Assembly (NCBI GenBank): GCA_016710115.1
Contig: JADJLN010000014.1
Coordinates: 1-64,000, forward strand
Source of the DNA: Saprospiraceae bacterium
GTDB lineage: Bacteria > Bacteroidota > Bacteroidia > Chitinophagales > Saprospiraceae
Length of the DNA: 64,000 bases
Direction: 5' to 3'
Positions 8,858-17,345 of this stretch are shown piece after piece. Each line of letters starts with the position of its first letter. The first letter of the stretch is position 1. The notes under the pieces are model-generated. The model saw nothing but the letters and a program-made list of their open reading frames with translations, searched no databases and was not told the origin of the DNA. Made by a program: the position numbers and the translations under genes.

Positions 8858-9111
8858 AATAACCTCACCCCAACCCCCTGACGTGACTTCGTCAGTCTGG
8901 GCAGGCTTTTCCTTTGCAAGGAGAGGGAGCTCCAAATGATAAGAAGTGACTCTGGTTTTAACTTGTCCTCAAAGTTTGAGGTTCCCCCTCTCCACCCTCA
9001 CGGTGGAGAGGGGGTCAGGGCCCAGACGATGGCTCTGACCTCATGAATCGTGGTGGCCATGTCTGGATCCGGACAACCCGCGTTGCGGGTTCGTCCGGGG
9101 GTGAGGTTATT
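8858..9111. mobile_element. 254-bp MITE-like element with 14-bp terminal inverted repeats
   Basis: AATAACCTCACCCC at 8858-8871 is the perfect inverse of GGGGTGAGGTTATT at 9098-9111. Between them lie a 13-bp perfect stem CCCCCTCTCCACC (8984-8996) with GGTGGAGAGGGGG (9002-9014) and a second hairpin near 9070-9099 (CCGGACAACCCGC...GCGGGTTCGTCCGG). No gene is carried. Paired termini with internal hairpins and no coding capacity fit a non-autonomous element. I see no clear target duplication. The remainder to 9240 holds nothing I recognise. Confidence 0.6.
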
Positions 9112-9240
9112 GCACCCCCGAAGAAGCCCTGTACAGGCTTGCAAGTCCATTGTGCAACATGTGTGGATACATTGACCAGTGAACATGGATCCGCCCAGCG
9201 TTTGCAATTCGCTCATTCCACTGGGACCCATATCGTGCCT

Positions 9241-10773
9241 TTAAAACGGAATATCCGATGTATCATCATTCATCCGGCTCGACCGGGTAATAATATTGGG
9301 CATGGCCCCGCTGCCACCCATCGGATCTGGCATTGGCAGATCATCAAAACTCATGTCATCCCAGTCGGTAAACCGGGCAAACTCCTTGATAAAACGCAAT
9401 CTGACCGTATCCACGGCGCCGTTCCGGTGCTTGGCTACGATGACCTCAGTCATTCCCTGTGTATCCCGGCCTTCCTCATCCTGGAAGATGCCATAATACT
9501 CCGGCCGGTAAAGGAAGGTGACAATATCCGCGTCCTGCTCAATTGCACCGGATTCACGCAGGTCGCTCAGCATCGGGCGTTTGGACCCACCACGTGATTC
9601 CACATTCCGGCTCAACTGCGACAGGGCAATCACGGGCACATTGAGTTCCTTTGCCATCGCCTTAAGCGCACGGGATATCCCACTGACTTCCTGCTCACGA
9701 TTGCCTTTTGCATCACCACTTCCAGACATCAGCTGCAAGTAGTCAATGATGATCATCTCAATTCCATGCTGCTTGCGCAAGCGCCGGCATTTGGCCCGCA
9801 ATTCGAAAATATTGATTGCCGGGGTATCATCGATGAAAATAGGTACATCATTGAACTTCTCAATGGCGCGATGGACGCGTGCCCATTCCTGGTCATTGTG
9901 CAGACGACCGTTCCGCAGTCGATCACCGGGCACCTCCGCTTCAGCGGAGATCAGACGCATGGCCAGTTGAAGGTTGGCCATCTCCAGGGAAAAGACCACC
10001 ACCGGCTTCTTGAATTCAGCAGCTGCATTTCGCGCCAGGTTCAGCGTAAACGCAGTCTTACCCATAGCCGGACGTGCAGCGATGATGATGAGATCGGAAG
10101 GTTGCCATCCTGAGGTCAACAAATCCAGATCGCGGAATCCGGTCGGTACACCCGTCAGGCCATCCTCTTTTTTGGAGAGTTCTTCGATCTGTTTGAGGGC
10201 CAACCCACTCAATGCGCCGATAGGCTCGTAACTCTTGGAAATATTGGTCTGTGTGATCTTGAACAGTCCTGCCTCGGCATTGTCCAGCAGATCAAACACA
10301 TCCGTCGAATCCTCATAAGCATCCCGTATGGTGACATTGGACACCCGGATCAATTCTCGTTGAATATGCTTCTGTGCGACGATTCGTGCATGAAACTCGA
10401 TGTTGGCTGAGGAAGCTACCCGATTGGTCAGCTCCACTAGCCGGTATGGACCGCCAATCACCTCCAGCTTACCCATCCGTTTCAATTCCTCGGTGACCGT
10501 GAGCATGTCGATTGGTTTCGAATGCTCAAACAGCGCTAGCATGGCTTTGAAGATCTCCTGGTTTGCGTCGACATAGAAGGACTCAGGATTGAGGATTTCC
10601 AGAACCATGGGCAAGGCGTCCTTGTCCAGCATGATGGCACCGAGAACAGCCTCCTCCAGGTCTCTCGCCTGGGGCGGAACCTTGCCAAAAACCAGATTGG
10701 ACAGGTCCGCTTCCCGCTCACGCCGGCCACGGAATTCTGTTCCGGTCTTTGTTGTCTTAGATGCGTCTGCCAT
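9241..10773 (-). CDS. dnaB: replicative DNA helicase DnaB
   Basis: The ring helicase that unwinds DNA at the replication fork. The N-terminal DnaB domain (PPQARDLEEAVLGAIMLD...GGPYRLVELTN) is followed by the RecA-like ATPase: Walker A ARPAMGKTAF, Walker B MIIIDYLQLM, and SKRPMLSDLRESGAIEQDAD. The Asp/Met-rich tail is common in Bacteroidota DnaB. The length of 510 residues is normal, and no intein interrupts it. A start at 10773 (MADASKTT) is preferred over the in-frame ATG at 10794, because a TATCTTTG promoter box covers 10792-10799. Confidence 0.96.
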   Translation of the reverse strand: MADASKTTKTGTEFRGRREREADLSNLVFGKVPPQARDLEEAVLGAIMLDKDALPMVLEILNPESFYVDANQEIFKAMLALFEHSKPIDMLTVTEELKRMGKLEVIGGPYRLVELTNRVASSANIEFHARIVAQKHIQRELIRVSNVTIRDAYEDSTDVFDLLDNAEAGLFKITQTNISKSYEPIGALSGLALKQIEELSKKEDGLTGVPTGFRDLDLLTSGWQPSDLIIIAARPAMGKTAFTLNLARNAAAEFKKPVVVFSLEMANLQLAMRLISAEAEVPGDRLRNGRLHNDQEWARVHRAIEKFNDVPIFIDDTPAINIFELRAKCRRLRKQHGIEMIIIDYLQLMSGSGDAKGNREQEVSGISRALKAMAKELNVPVIALSQLSRNVESRGGSKRPMLSDLRESGAIEQDADIVTFLYRPEYYGIFQDEEGRDTQGMTEVIVAKHRNGAVDTVRLRFIKEFARFTDWDDMSFDDLPMPDPMGGSGAMPNIITRSSRMNDDTSDIPF

Positions 10774-10791
10774 AGGGTTTGGTCGGAAGGA

Positions 10792-10799
10792 CAAAGATA
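10792..10799 (-). promoter_or_regulatory. -7 promoter box of dnaB
   Basis: The minus strand reads TATCTTTG (perfect TAnnTTTG). A TTTC word lies 19 bases further upstream, the spacing expected for the -33 element. The box overlaps the alternative start at 10794, leaving a short leader before the ATG at 10773. Confidence 0.55.
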
Positions 10800-11088
10800 G
10801 CTGGATGACCCCGCTCCCGAAATCACACAGAAAATTGGAAGTTCTACATACTCACAAGCACTGTTGATAAGTCGTCAGGTGGTGCGATCCTTTCTGTCAA
10901 CCACCTGCAGAAGTTTCAAGGTCTTACCACCCCAACCGGTCAGCCTCCAGACAGTGAGTGACTTACATAATGAAAAATGATGTGCAGTTGCCAACGACTA
11001 CAGTTTTCTTTCACACTGTGTTGTGTAAAAAAGACTTACAACAAATAATTATGAATATGTATTTTAAATAATATAAAACAGGATGTTT
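10800..11088. other. intergenic stretch without recognisable content
   Basis: About 290 bases between dnaB and the next minus-strand gene. It becomes very AT-rich towards 11035-11080. I see no gene, RNA or clear hairpin. Confidence 0.4.
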
Positions 11089-11799
11089 CTATTTCTTCAG
11101 AACGGTCAACCACTCGCGTACCTTGTTGACTTTAATGTCCTGTTCACCAATCCGGGATGTGGTGGCCTCCTGTTCCTTTTCGTTATTCACAATATTGTCC
11201 TCAGCCTTTTTGATCCTCTCTTTGGCATCTTCAATATCCTGGTGATAACCCTCATTGTCCCGCTTCAGCCGATCCATATCTCGTTCCAGGTTCTTCAATG
11301 CCTTCTCCTCATCTTCCAGTTCTTCCTCCACTTGTGCAATCTTCACTTCCAGGGCATAATCCTGAAGGAACTGAACAGCCGCCGCATAGGCTTTCGCGTC
11401 CGCATTGGATCGCAACATCCCCTTAGGCGTATCAAACCAGGCACTCAGGGCGACACGATCATGTTCTTCTTCCACCCGGGCATACACATTCATCTTCTGT
11501 AATCCTCCGATGGCATAGATCTCCGTACTTTCCGTCAGATATCCTTTCATATCCCGGTTTTTCTTTGTCTTTCCACCAAATTTCTCGATATAATCCTTCC
11601 AGATTTTTTCCGCTGTCCGGCTCTTGATCTCGGGCAGGTCAACCGTCAGGGCATTGCTCGCCCCGTCAATCAAGTCGCGCTCTCCTTCATGCACCTGGAA
11701 AATCGGTTTTTTCCTGGCATTATCCTGAATAGCTGTATCATCCTGAGCACTCAAGGTGAACAGGGAAATGCAACATGTAAAAGCAAGTAACCATTTCAT
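11089..11799 (-). CDS. secreted coiled-coil protein of unknown function
   Basis: I do not recognise a named family. A signal peptide (MKWLLAFTCCISLFTLSAQ) is followed by an N-terminal domain of about 140 residues. A long charged heptad-type stretch from about residue 150 to the end (EEELEDEEKALKNLERDMDR...) predicts a coiled coil. The start at 11799 is used because it places the signal peptide at the N-terminus; the ATG four codons upstream (11811) is possible. It is likely periplasmic. It is divergent from the TPR/propeller gene 57 bases away. Confidence 0.7.
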   Translation of the reverse strand: MKWLLAFTCCISLFTLSAQDDTAIQDNARKKPIFQVHEGERDLIDGASNALTVDLPEIKSRTAEKIWKDYIEKFGGKTKKNRDMKGYLTESTEIYAIGGLQKMNVYARVEEEHDRVALSAWFDTPKGMLRSNADAKAYAAAVQFLQDYALEVKIAQVEEELEDEEKALKNLERDMDRLKRDNEGYHQDIEDAKERIKKAEDNIVNNEKEQEATTSRIGEQDIKVNKVREWLTVLKK

Positions 11800-11855
11800 A
11801 TGGGGAATCATTTCTGGGCAAATAAACGTTTGTAGAAGTCAGGTAGTCCGCTCCT

Positions 11856-13154
11856 ATGTCGAAAAGTAAACAAATCTTTTGGGTCATCAGTTACATGCTC
11901 CCCCAGTTTTCGGGAATATCCTACGGACAGGGGTCAGACCTGCGGAAGGCCGATAAACTCTATAAAGTCAGATCCTATGCAAAGGCAGCACCGATCTATG
12001 AGCAGGCATTACAGGAGCGCTTTCGAGTCAGTACAGCACAAAAACTGGCCTCCTGCTATCGTCTGACCAACGCCTGGACCAAGGCGGAAGCCCTTCTGGA
12101 TACGCTCGTTCTCGATGACAAGGTCAGTGAGGACATGTGGTTTCTCTATGGAGAGGCATTGATGAGCAATGGCAAATACGAGAAAGCCCGCGAGTGGTTC
12201 TTAAAATATGCAGAAGTGGATCCCGCTGATTCCCTCGCCTTGATCCGGGCCAATGCCTGTCTGATCGTTGGATCCATCCCTCCCTACTTTACTCCTGTTT
12301 CATACGAAAAACTCCCGTTCAACTCCGATGAAGATGATCATGCCGCGATGCCCTGGGATGGCGGATTGCTCTTTACTTCAGATCGATCACCAGGTGTCCA
12401 CCTTCTCAAAGAAAAGTCGCAATGGACCGGTCGGGATTACCTGGCCTTGTTTTACACCCGGCAGTTGACAGATACCTCCTGGTCAGAACCCCAACGTTAT
12501 TCTGGCCGGATCAATGAGATCAATATCAATGTGGGCTACACCTCCATTACGGCGGATAGTCTGATCCTGTTTTTTACGCGCAATACGAACGAACCCAACA
12601 AACGCGGATTCTATCCGCTCCAGATCTATACGGCACAACGGGAAATGGGAAATTCCTGGACAAAACCTCATCCTGTTGATTTTGCCAACCCTGAGATCAA
12701 CATGATGCATCCGGCCATATCGCCGGATGGTCAATGGCTCGTTTTTGCTTCCGACCGGGGTCGAGGTGAGGGCGGCCTGGATTTGTGGATCACCAGGCGA
12801 ACCAGCGCAGGTTGGACACGCGCCGAACCACTCAGTGAAATGATCAACACACGTGGACATGAAGGCTTCCCCTGGATCGCTCTGGATGGTCGTCTGTTTT
12901 TTGCGTCAAAAGGCCATCCCGGTTATGGAGGGTATGATCTCTTTGTCACCGCTCAGGATGGTACAGGACAATGGGCCACACCGGTCAATCTTGGCCGCCC
13001 ATTCAACAGCCCTCTGGATGATATCACCTTTTTTATGCACCGCGATGGCCAGGGCGGTTATTTCAGCTCTACACGAGATGGGGAGGACGATGATCTCTAT
13101 CGATGGAGCATCCTGCAACCCGAACCGATCGAAACAGACAACCCCTCACGCTGA
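11856..13154 (+). CDS. TPR and PD40 beta-propeller protein, PorE-like without OmpA domain
   Basis: A 432-residue exported protein. The N-terminal 25 residues look like a signal peptide. Residues about 28-140 hold TPR-type helices (KADKLYKVRSYAKAAPIYEQAL, GEALMSNGKYEKAREWF). From about 160 come WD40/PD40 propeller blades with the typical ISPDGQWLVFASDR, LFFASKGHPGYGGYDLF and GGYFSSTRDG signatures. This order matches the first half of PorE, which tethers the T9SS to peptidoglycan. The carboxypeptidase-like and OmpA domains of PorE are absent, so a true PorE role is unlikely. A structural or scaffolding role at the outer membrane is an inference. Confidence 0.75.
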   Translation: MSKSKQIFWVISYMLPQFSGISYGQGSDLRKADKLYKVRSYAKAAPIYEQALQERFRVSTAQKLASCYRLTNAWTKAEALLDTLVLDDKVSEDMWFLYGEALMSNGKYEKAREWFLKYAEVDPADSLALIRANACLIVGSIPPYFTPVSYEKLPFNSDEDDHAAMPWDGGLLFTSDRSPGVHLLKEKSQWTGRDYLALFYTRQLTDTSWSEPQRYSGRINEININVGYTSITADSLILFFTRNTNEPNKRGFYPLQIYTAQREMGNSWTKPHPVDFANPEINMMHPAISPDGQWLVFASDRGRGEGGLDLWITRRTSAGWTRAEPLSEMINTRGHEGFPWIALDGRLFFASKGHPGYGGYDLFVTAQDGTGQWATPVNLGRPFNSPLDDITFFMHRDGQGGYFSSTRDGEDDDLYRWSILQPEPIETDNPSR

Positions 13155-14089
13155 TCGCTTTGGGGCCCACACCCGGAATGCCTCAGGGATGATCCCGATG
13201 CTACAGGGGCACTGCCCTTTCCATTCGCCATCTGCTTCAACATAAAACGGATCCGGATCGCGGGATTCGACATGCAGTTGTGTGGCTTGCAGCGTATCCA
13301 CCTCTTTCACCCGACCGATACTGCCCGTATAAAATCGCCAGATATTCCAAAGAATTCGTGAAAGGGAAGATCACCGGCAATGGTCAGTGCAAGCTTATGA
13401 TGTGCCGGATCCGCATGAGGTACTACCCGCATCCCTCCTCCGCTATAGGGGCAAATGCCTGCATTCAGTGTATAAAACCGACCTGACCAGAACCGATCTC
13501 CGCAGGTCACTTCGCCCTGCTGTGGACGGTAGGTCAGCAGGTTCCGCAGAATGCTCCACAGATAGATCAAGGCATGCCCCTTGGATGAAGGATTATCCTC
13601 AATCTGCTTGACCAGCCAGGCATCGTAAGCCAGACCGGCGACATTCATAAAATACGAGTGGCTGGTCTGGCTGTCACGTTGACAGGACAAGGTCCCCGCT
13701 GCATGGCATTGCACTGTCCATTGATTGGCCTCCTGAAACCAGCGAGCCGGATGCCGCGGGAACTTCCAGGTCCTTGCCCAATCATTTCCCGACCCACAGG
13801 GGATGAGCGCCAGTGCAGGTAATGTTGAAGCTGGCTGACTGCTCTGAAGGAGCCCGTTGACCACTTCATGCACTGTGCCATCACCACCGAGTATCACGAT
13901 CCGATCCCAGGACTCCCCGGCTGCTGCGGTTGCCCGTGGGATCAGATCACCTGCACCTGTACTGTGATATTCAGACCAGTCCCAACCCGTATAAGAAAGA
14001 TGCTCCAGCACCTTCTTCCATGTTTGGACAGCCTGGCCACGACCGGCTGACGGGTTGATCAGAAACAGCACACGCAATGCCTGAGGCAT
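13146..14089 (-). CDS. diacylglycerol kinase family lipid kinase (frameshifted)
   Basis: A YegS/BmrU-type lipid kinase that phosphorylates diacylglycerol or a related lipid. The nucleotide-binding motif GGDGTVHEVVNGL and the CGSGNDWAR motif are present, as is NPSAGRG at the N-terminus. The first frame stops at 13307. The next frame continues with the family's C-terminal pattern (GRVKEVDTLQATQLHVES, then FYVEADGEWKG...PEAFRVWAP) and stops at 13146. One indel near 13350 therefore splits a gene of otherwise normal length, about 314 residues. Its end overlaps the convergent propeller gene by nine bases. Confidence 0.85.
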
Positions 14090-14204
14090 AAAATCCCTGA
14101 TTTTTTGGGAAAATCGGTCTTTTTATCGAACCAGATGGCTCTTTCTTCGATTCTTCTCCAATGGCTTGAGGATCAAGTTCTATTTTGCGATCAAATTCAA
14201 CCGC

Positions 14205-15140
14205 ATGGCGAATATTCTGGAGTTGACCGATGTGGTCAAGACCTATCAAACCACCAAGGCTGTCGATCATGTCAGCTTCTCGATGCCTCGGGGGAGCATC
14301 TTCGGTATGTTAGGTCCGAACGGGGCCGGAAAGACTTCCCTCATCCGGATCATCACGCGGATTACACAAGCGGATGAAGGCAGAGTTCTTATCAACGGTA
14401 TGCCACTGAATGATGATCATCCGGAAGATATCGGATACATGCCCGAAGAACGGGGTCTGTATAAAAAAATGAAGGTTGGCGAACATCTGATCTACCTCGC
14501 CCGACTGAAGGGGCTTACTGAAAAGGCCGCCAAAGATTCTATCCAGCATTGGATGGAAAAATTCGAAATTTCTGATTGGTGGAATAAAAAGGTGGAAGAA
14601 CTGTCCAAAGGAATGCAACAAAAGGTGCAGTTCATCGCCACCGTAGTTCACAAACCCAGTCTGATCATCCTGGATGAACCCTTTTCCGGATTGGATCCCA
14701 TCAATGCCAATCTGATCAAGGATGAGATCGACAATCTTCGAACAGAAGGGGCGAGCATCATTTTCTCCACCCATCGAATGGAGCAAGTTGAGGAGATCTG
14801 TGAACGCATCGTTCTGATCAACCGGGGACAGAATGTTCTGGAAGGTGGGGTACAGGAAATCAAACAGGACAGGAAAAAAAACCTGTTCCGGTATCATATC
14901 AAGGGCGAACTACCCGCTGGCATCCTGGAGGGAAAAGAAGTGATCGATCATATGAATGGATCATTGACTATGCGCTTCACCCAGGAACGCGATTCCAACC
15001 TCTTTCTCAAATCACTCGTCGACGCTGGAGCCTATGTCCAGGGTTTTGAAGAAATCCTCCCCTCCCTGAATGAGATATTCATTCAGACAGTCAGGGAGCA
15101 GGGCATGACCATTGAAGAACCGCTGAATACCCCATCATGA
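14205..15140 (+). CDS. ABC-2 type transporter ATP-binding protein
   Basis: A 311-residue ATPase of the NatA/drug-export class. Walker A GPNGAGKTS, signature LSKGMQQKV, Walker B LIILDEPFSGLDP and the switch STHRMEQ are all intact. The C-terminal domain of about 90 residues is common in this subgroup. A start at 14205 (MANILELTDV) fits the domain start, whereas the ATG at 14166 would add 13 unusual residues. The stop overlaps the permease start by four bases (ATGA), so the two are translationally coupled. It is the first gene of a compact five-gene run ending at 18808. Confidence 0.93.
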   Translation: MANILELTDVVKTYQTTKAVDHVSFSMPRGSIFGMLGPNGAGKTSLIRIITRITQADEGRVLINGMPLNDDHPEDIGYMPEERGLYKKMKVGEHLIYLARLKGLTEKAAKDSIQHWMEKFEISDWWNKKVEELSKGMQQKVQFIATVVHKPSLIILDEPFSGLDPINANLIKDEIDNLRTEGASIIFSTHRMEQVEEICERIVLINRGQNVLEGGVQEIKQDRKKNLFRYHIKGELPAGILEGKEVIDHMNGSLTMRFTQERDSNLFLKSLVDAGAYVQGFEEILPSLNEIFIQTVREQGMTIEEPLNTPS

Positions 15141-16453
15141 ATAAATTGTGGTTGATCATCAAACGGGAATACCTGTCACGAGTACAGAAGAAGTCGTTCA
15201 TTCTGACCACCCTGCTGACTCCACTTGCCTTTCTGGTCTTCTTCATTTTTGTCGGGTTCATCATGAGCTACGAAAGTGATGAAGCCAACAAAATTGCCAT
15301 TGTCGATCAGGACAATATGCTGAAAAAGGCGATCAAGGATGATGGCAATACGTTCTTCAGTTTCCCCAACGCACCTCTCGATACCCTGAAAGCCCAGGTA
15401 GCCAGAGGAGAGTACAACGGCGTTCTGGTTATTCCTCCCCTGAGTGATATCCAGACCAAAGACCACAAACTGTTCTACTACAGTGATGACCAGTTGAGTC
15501 TGGATGTGGAAAACGCCATCGAATCGGCCGTCAGCAGCCGGATTCGCGATCACAAGATCGCCACGATGAATCTGGATCCCCAGGTCGTTGAAAGCCTGAA
15601 AACATCGGTGGAGATCGATCCCGAACCGATTGAAGAAGATGGCGAGGATATCTCGTCCATGCGAACTGCTATCGGCGCCGGACTGGGCTTTATCATGGGG
15701 ATTATGATGTACATGGGCGTTTTCATCTACGGAATGATGATCATGCGATCGGTGATGGAAGAAAAAACAAACCGGATCGTCGAAGTGATGATCTCGAGTA
15801 TCAAGCCTTTTCAGCTGATGATGGGCAAAATCATCGGGGTGGGCGCTGTCGGCATGACTCAGTTTCTGGTCTGGATCATTCTCATCCCCATGGTGAGTGT
15901 GCTGGTCAATCTGGTATTCGGATTTGAACCCCAGCAGATGCAGAGTCCTGGCATGGGTGCACCCCAGATGGATCCGGATGATATGCAGGGGATGGTCATG
16001 ATGGCCATGCAGGAATTGGGATCCATCGACTGGTGGGTGATCGTACCCTTGTTCTTACTCTTTTTTATCTGTGGTTACTTTTTATATGCCTCACTTTTTG
16101 CTGCAGTCGGTTCTGCCGTCGGGGATGATATCGGAGAAAGTCAAAGTCTGACCCTGCCCATCTCTATCCCTGTGCTGATCGCATTTTATATTATGATGGT
16201 AAGCGTGCGTACCCCGCATAGTACCCTGGCCGTATGGGCATCGATCTTTCCCCTGTTTTCACCGATCGTCATGCCGGCGAGGCTGGCCTTTGATGTCCCG
16301 TGGTGGCAGATCGCATTGTCGCTGGTACTCCTCATCGGCACAGTGATCTTCTTTGTGTGGCTGTCCGGTCGGATCTATCGCATCGGTATATTGATGTACG
16401 GCAAAAAAGTGACCTTGAAGGAATTGGGCAAATGGATGTTCTACAAGGGTTGA
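15137..16453 (+). CDS. ABC-2 type permease (NatB-like)
   Basis: A 438-residue membrane partner of the preceding ATPase. One N-terminal helix (about residues 20-42) is followed by an extracytoplasmic domain of about 130 residues and then five or six helices from about residue 175. This is the topology of NatB-like Na+ or drug exporters. EEKTNRIVEVMISSIKPFQLMMGKIIG is the typical cytoplasmic loop that contacts the ATPase. A Met/Gln/Pro-rich insert (QQMQSPGMGAPQMDPDDMQGM) sits between two helices. The substrate cannot be told from sequence. Confidence 0.92.
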   Translation: MNKLWLIIKREYLSRVQKKSFILTTLLTPLAFLVFFIFVGFIMSYESDEANKIAIVDQDNMLKKAIKDDGNTFFSFPNAPLDTLKAQVARGEYNGVLVIPPLSDIQTKDHKLFYYSDDQLSLDVENAIESAVSSRIRDHKIATMNLDPQVVESLKTSVEIDPEPIEEDGEDISSMRTAIGAGLGFIMGIMMYMGVFIYGMMIMRSVMEEKTNRIVEVMISSIKPFQLMMGKIIGVGAVGMTQFLVWIILIPMVSVLVNLVFGFEPQQMQSPGMGAPQMDPDDMQGMVMMAMQELGSIDWWVIVPLFLLFFICGYFLYASLFAAVGSAVGDDIGESQSLTLPISIPVLIAFYIMMVSVRTPHSTLAVWASIFPLFSPIVMPARLAFDVPWWQIALSLVLLIGTVIFFVWLSGRIYRIGILMYGKKVTLKELGKWMFYKG

Positions 16454-17007
16454 TCGATCCTCCTGATCCGGGCTCGGGCAGGGAGACCATCTTTGACAAT
16501 CTTCCGATCAACCCCGCTTCATTGCCGGCGTTGGCCAATGCGGATTATCATTCATTAGACCCAGCCTGGCTGCGCTGGCAGTACAGGCGCAACCTGATCG
16601 CGTCAGCCGTTCTCCTCATTTCTGCGCTCATAGTCTGTTTTCTGGTTGGCTGGACACAGTGGATCATCCCTGCAGTCATTCTGCCTGCAGGCCTCTTTGT
16701 TTTTGCCCGAACAGCCATTCGGAAGGGATATGCCGCTCGGAGATATGCCTTGCGAGAACGGGATATCACCTATCAGAGGGGATGGATCTGGTGGTCAGAG
16801 ACGGCTGTCCCGTTCAATCGGATCCAGCATTGTGAGATCGAACAGGGACCTGTCGCAAAATGGTATGGCCTGGCGACACTGGAAGTCTATTCAGCTGGTA
16901 AAAACAGCAGCGATCTGAGCATCAGCGGATTGGAACGGGAAACGGCAGAACGCCTGAAGGATTTCATCCTCGGACGGATTCAGCAGGAATCGGATGAAGA
17001 AGAATGA
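16432..17007 (+). CDS. bacterial PH domain (bPH2) membrane protein, YdbS-like
   Basis: A protein of about 191 residues. Two adjacent hydrophobic helices (residues about 45-85) precede a bPH2 domain with the hallmark RDITYQRGWIWWSETAVPFNRIQHCEIEQGP. The start at 16432 (MDVLQGLI) overlaps the permease end by 22 bases; the longer frame from 16300 would lie inside the permease. YdbS- and YdbT-type proteins usually occur as a pair, as here with the gene at 17342. They are membrane proteins of poorly known function. Confidence 0.85.
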   Translation: MDVLQGLIDPPDPGSGRETIFDNLPINPASLPALANADYHSLDPAWLRWQYRRNLIASAVLLISALIVCFLVGWTQWIIPAVILPAGLFVFARTAIRKGYAARRYALRERDITYQRGWIWWSETAVPFNRIQHCEIEQGPVAKWYGLATLEVYSAGKNSSDLSISGLERETAERLKDFILGRIQQESDEEE

Positions 17008-17345
17008 AAGGACTCATCATTGAAGGTGGATGGTGGTGGCGGTTCATCCCCCGGATCAATCGGGCGATGGCCCTCTTTCCCTTTATTCTGGCTCGCCGGG
17101 GTGTCCTGCATCCTGTCCTGCTCCAACATGAACGCATCCATCTGGCCCAACAACTGGAACTGTTGATCATTCCGTTCTATGTATGGTATCTGCTGGAATA
17201 TTCCTGGCATCGCCTGAACGGAAAATCCCATCTGCAAGCGTATTTCCAAATCTCATTTGAACAGGAAGCATACCGGCATGAGACTGATGAAGACTACCTG
17301 ACGAACCGCCCCTTATGGGCTTTCCTCAAACGAAAGGTCACATGA
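17004..17345 (+). CDS. small HExxH-motif protein
   Basis: A 113-residue protein with QHERIHLAQQLE near residues 41-52, giving a metallopeptidase-like HExxH, and a downstream FEQEAYRHE that could supply a third ligand. A hydrophobic stretch (LLIIPFYVWYLLEY) follows the motif. I recall a conserved Bacteroidota family with the same ALFPF...HE.IHL.QQLEL plan but no known function. It overlaps its neighbours on both sides by four bases, inside the ABC/PH operon. Proteolytic activity is an inference from the motif only. Confidence 0.8.
   Translation: MKGLIIEGGWWWRFIPRINRAMALFPFILARRGVLHPVLLQHERIHLAQQLELLIIPFYVWYLLEYSWHRLNGKSHLQAYFQISFEQEAYRHETDEDYLTNRPLWAFLKRKVT

Noticed and set aside
11856..13154. 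Complete PorE
   Set aside because: The TPR and propeller match, but the carboxypeptidase-like and OmpA peptidoglycan-binding domains are missing.
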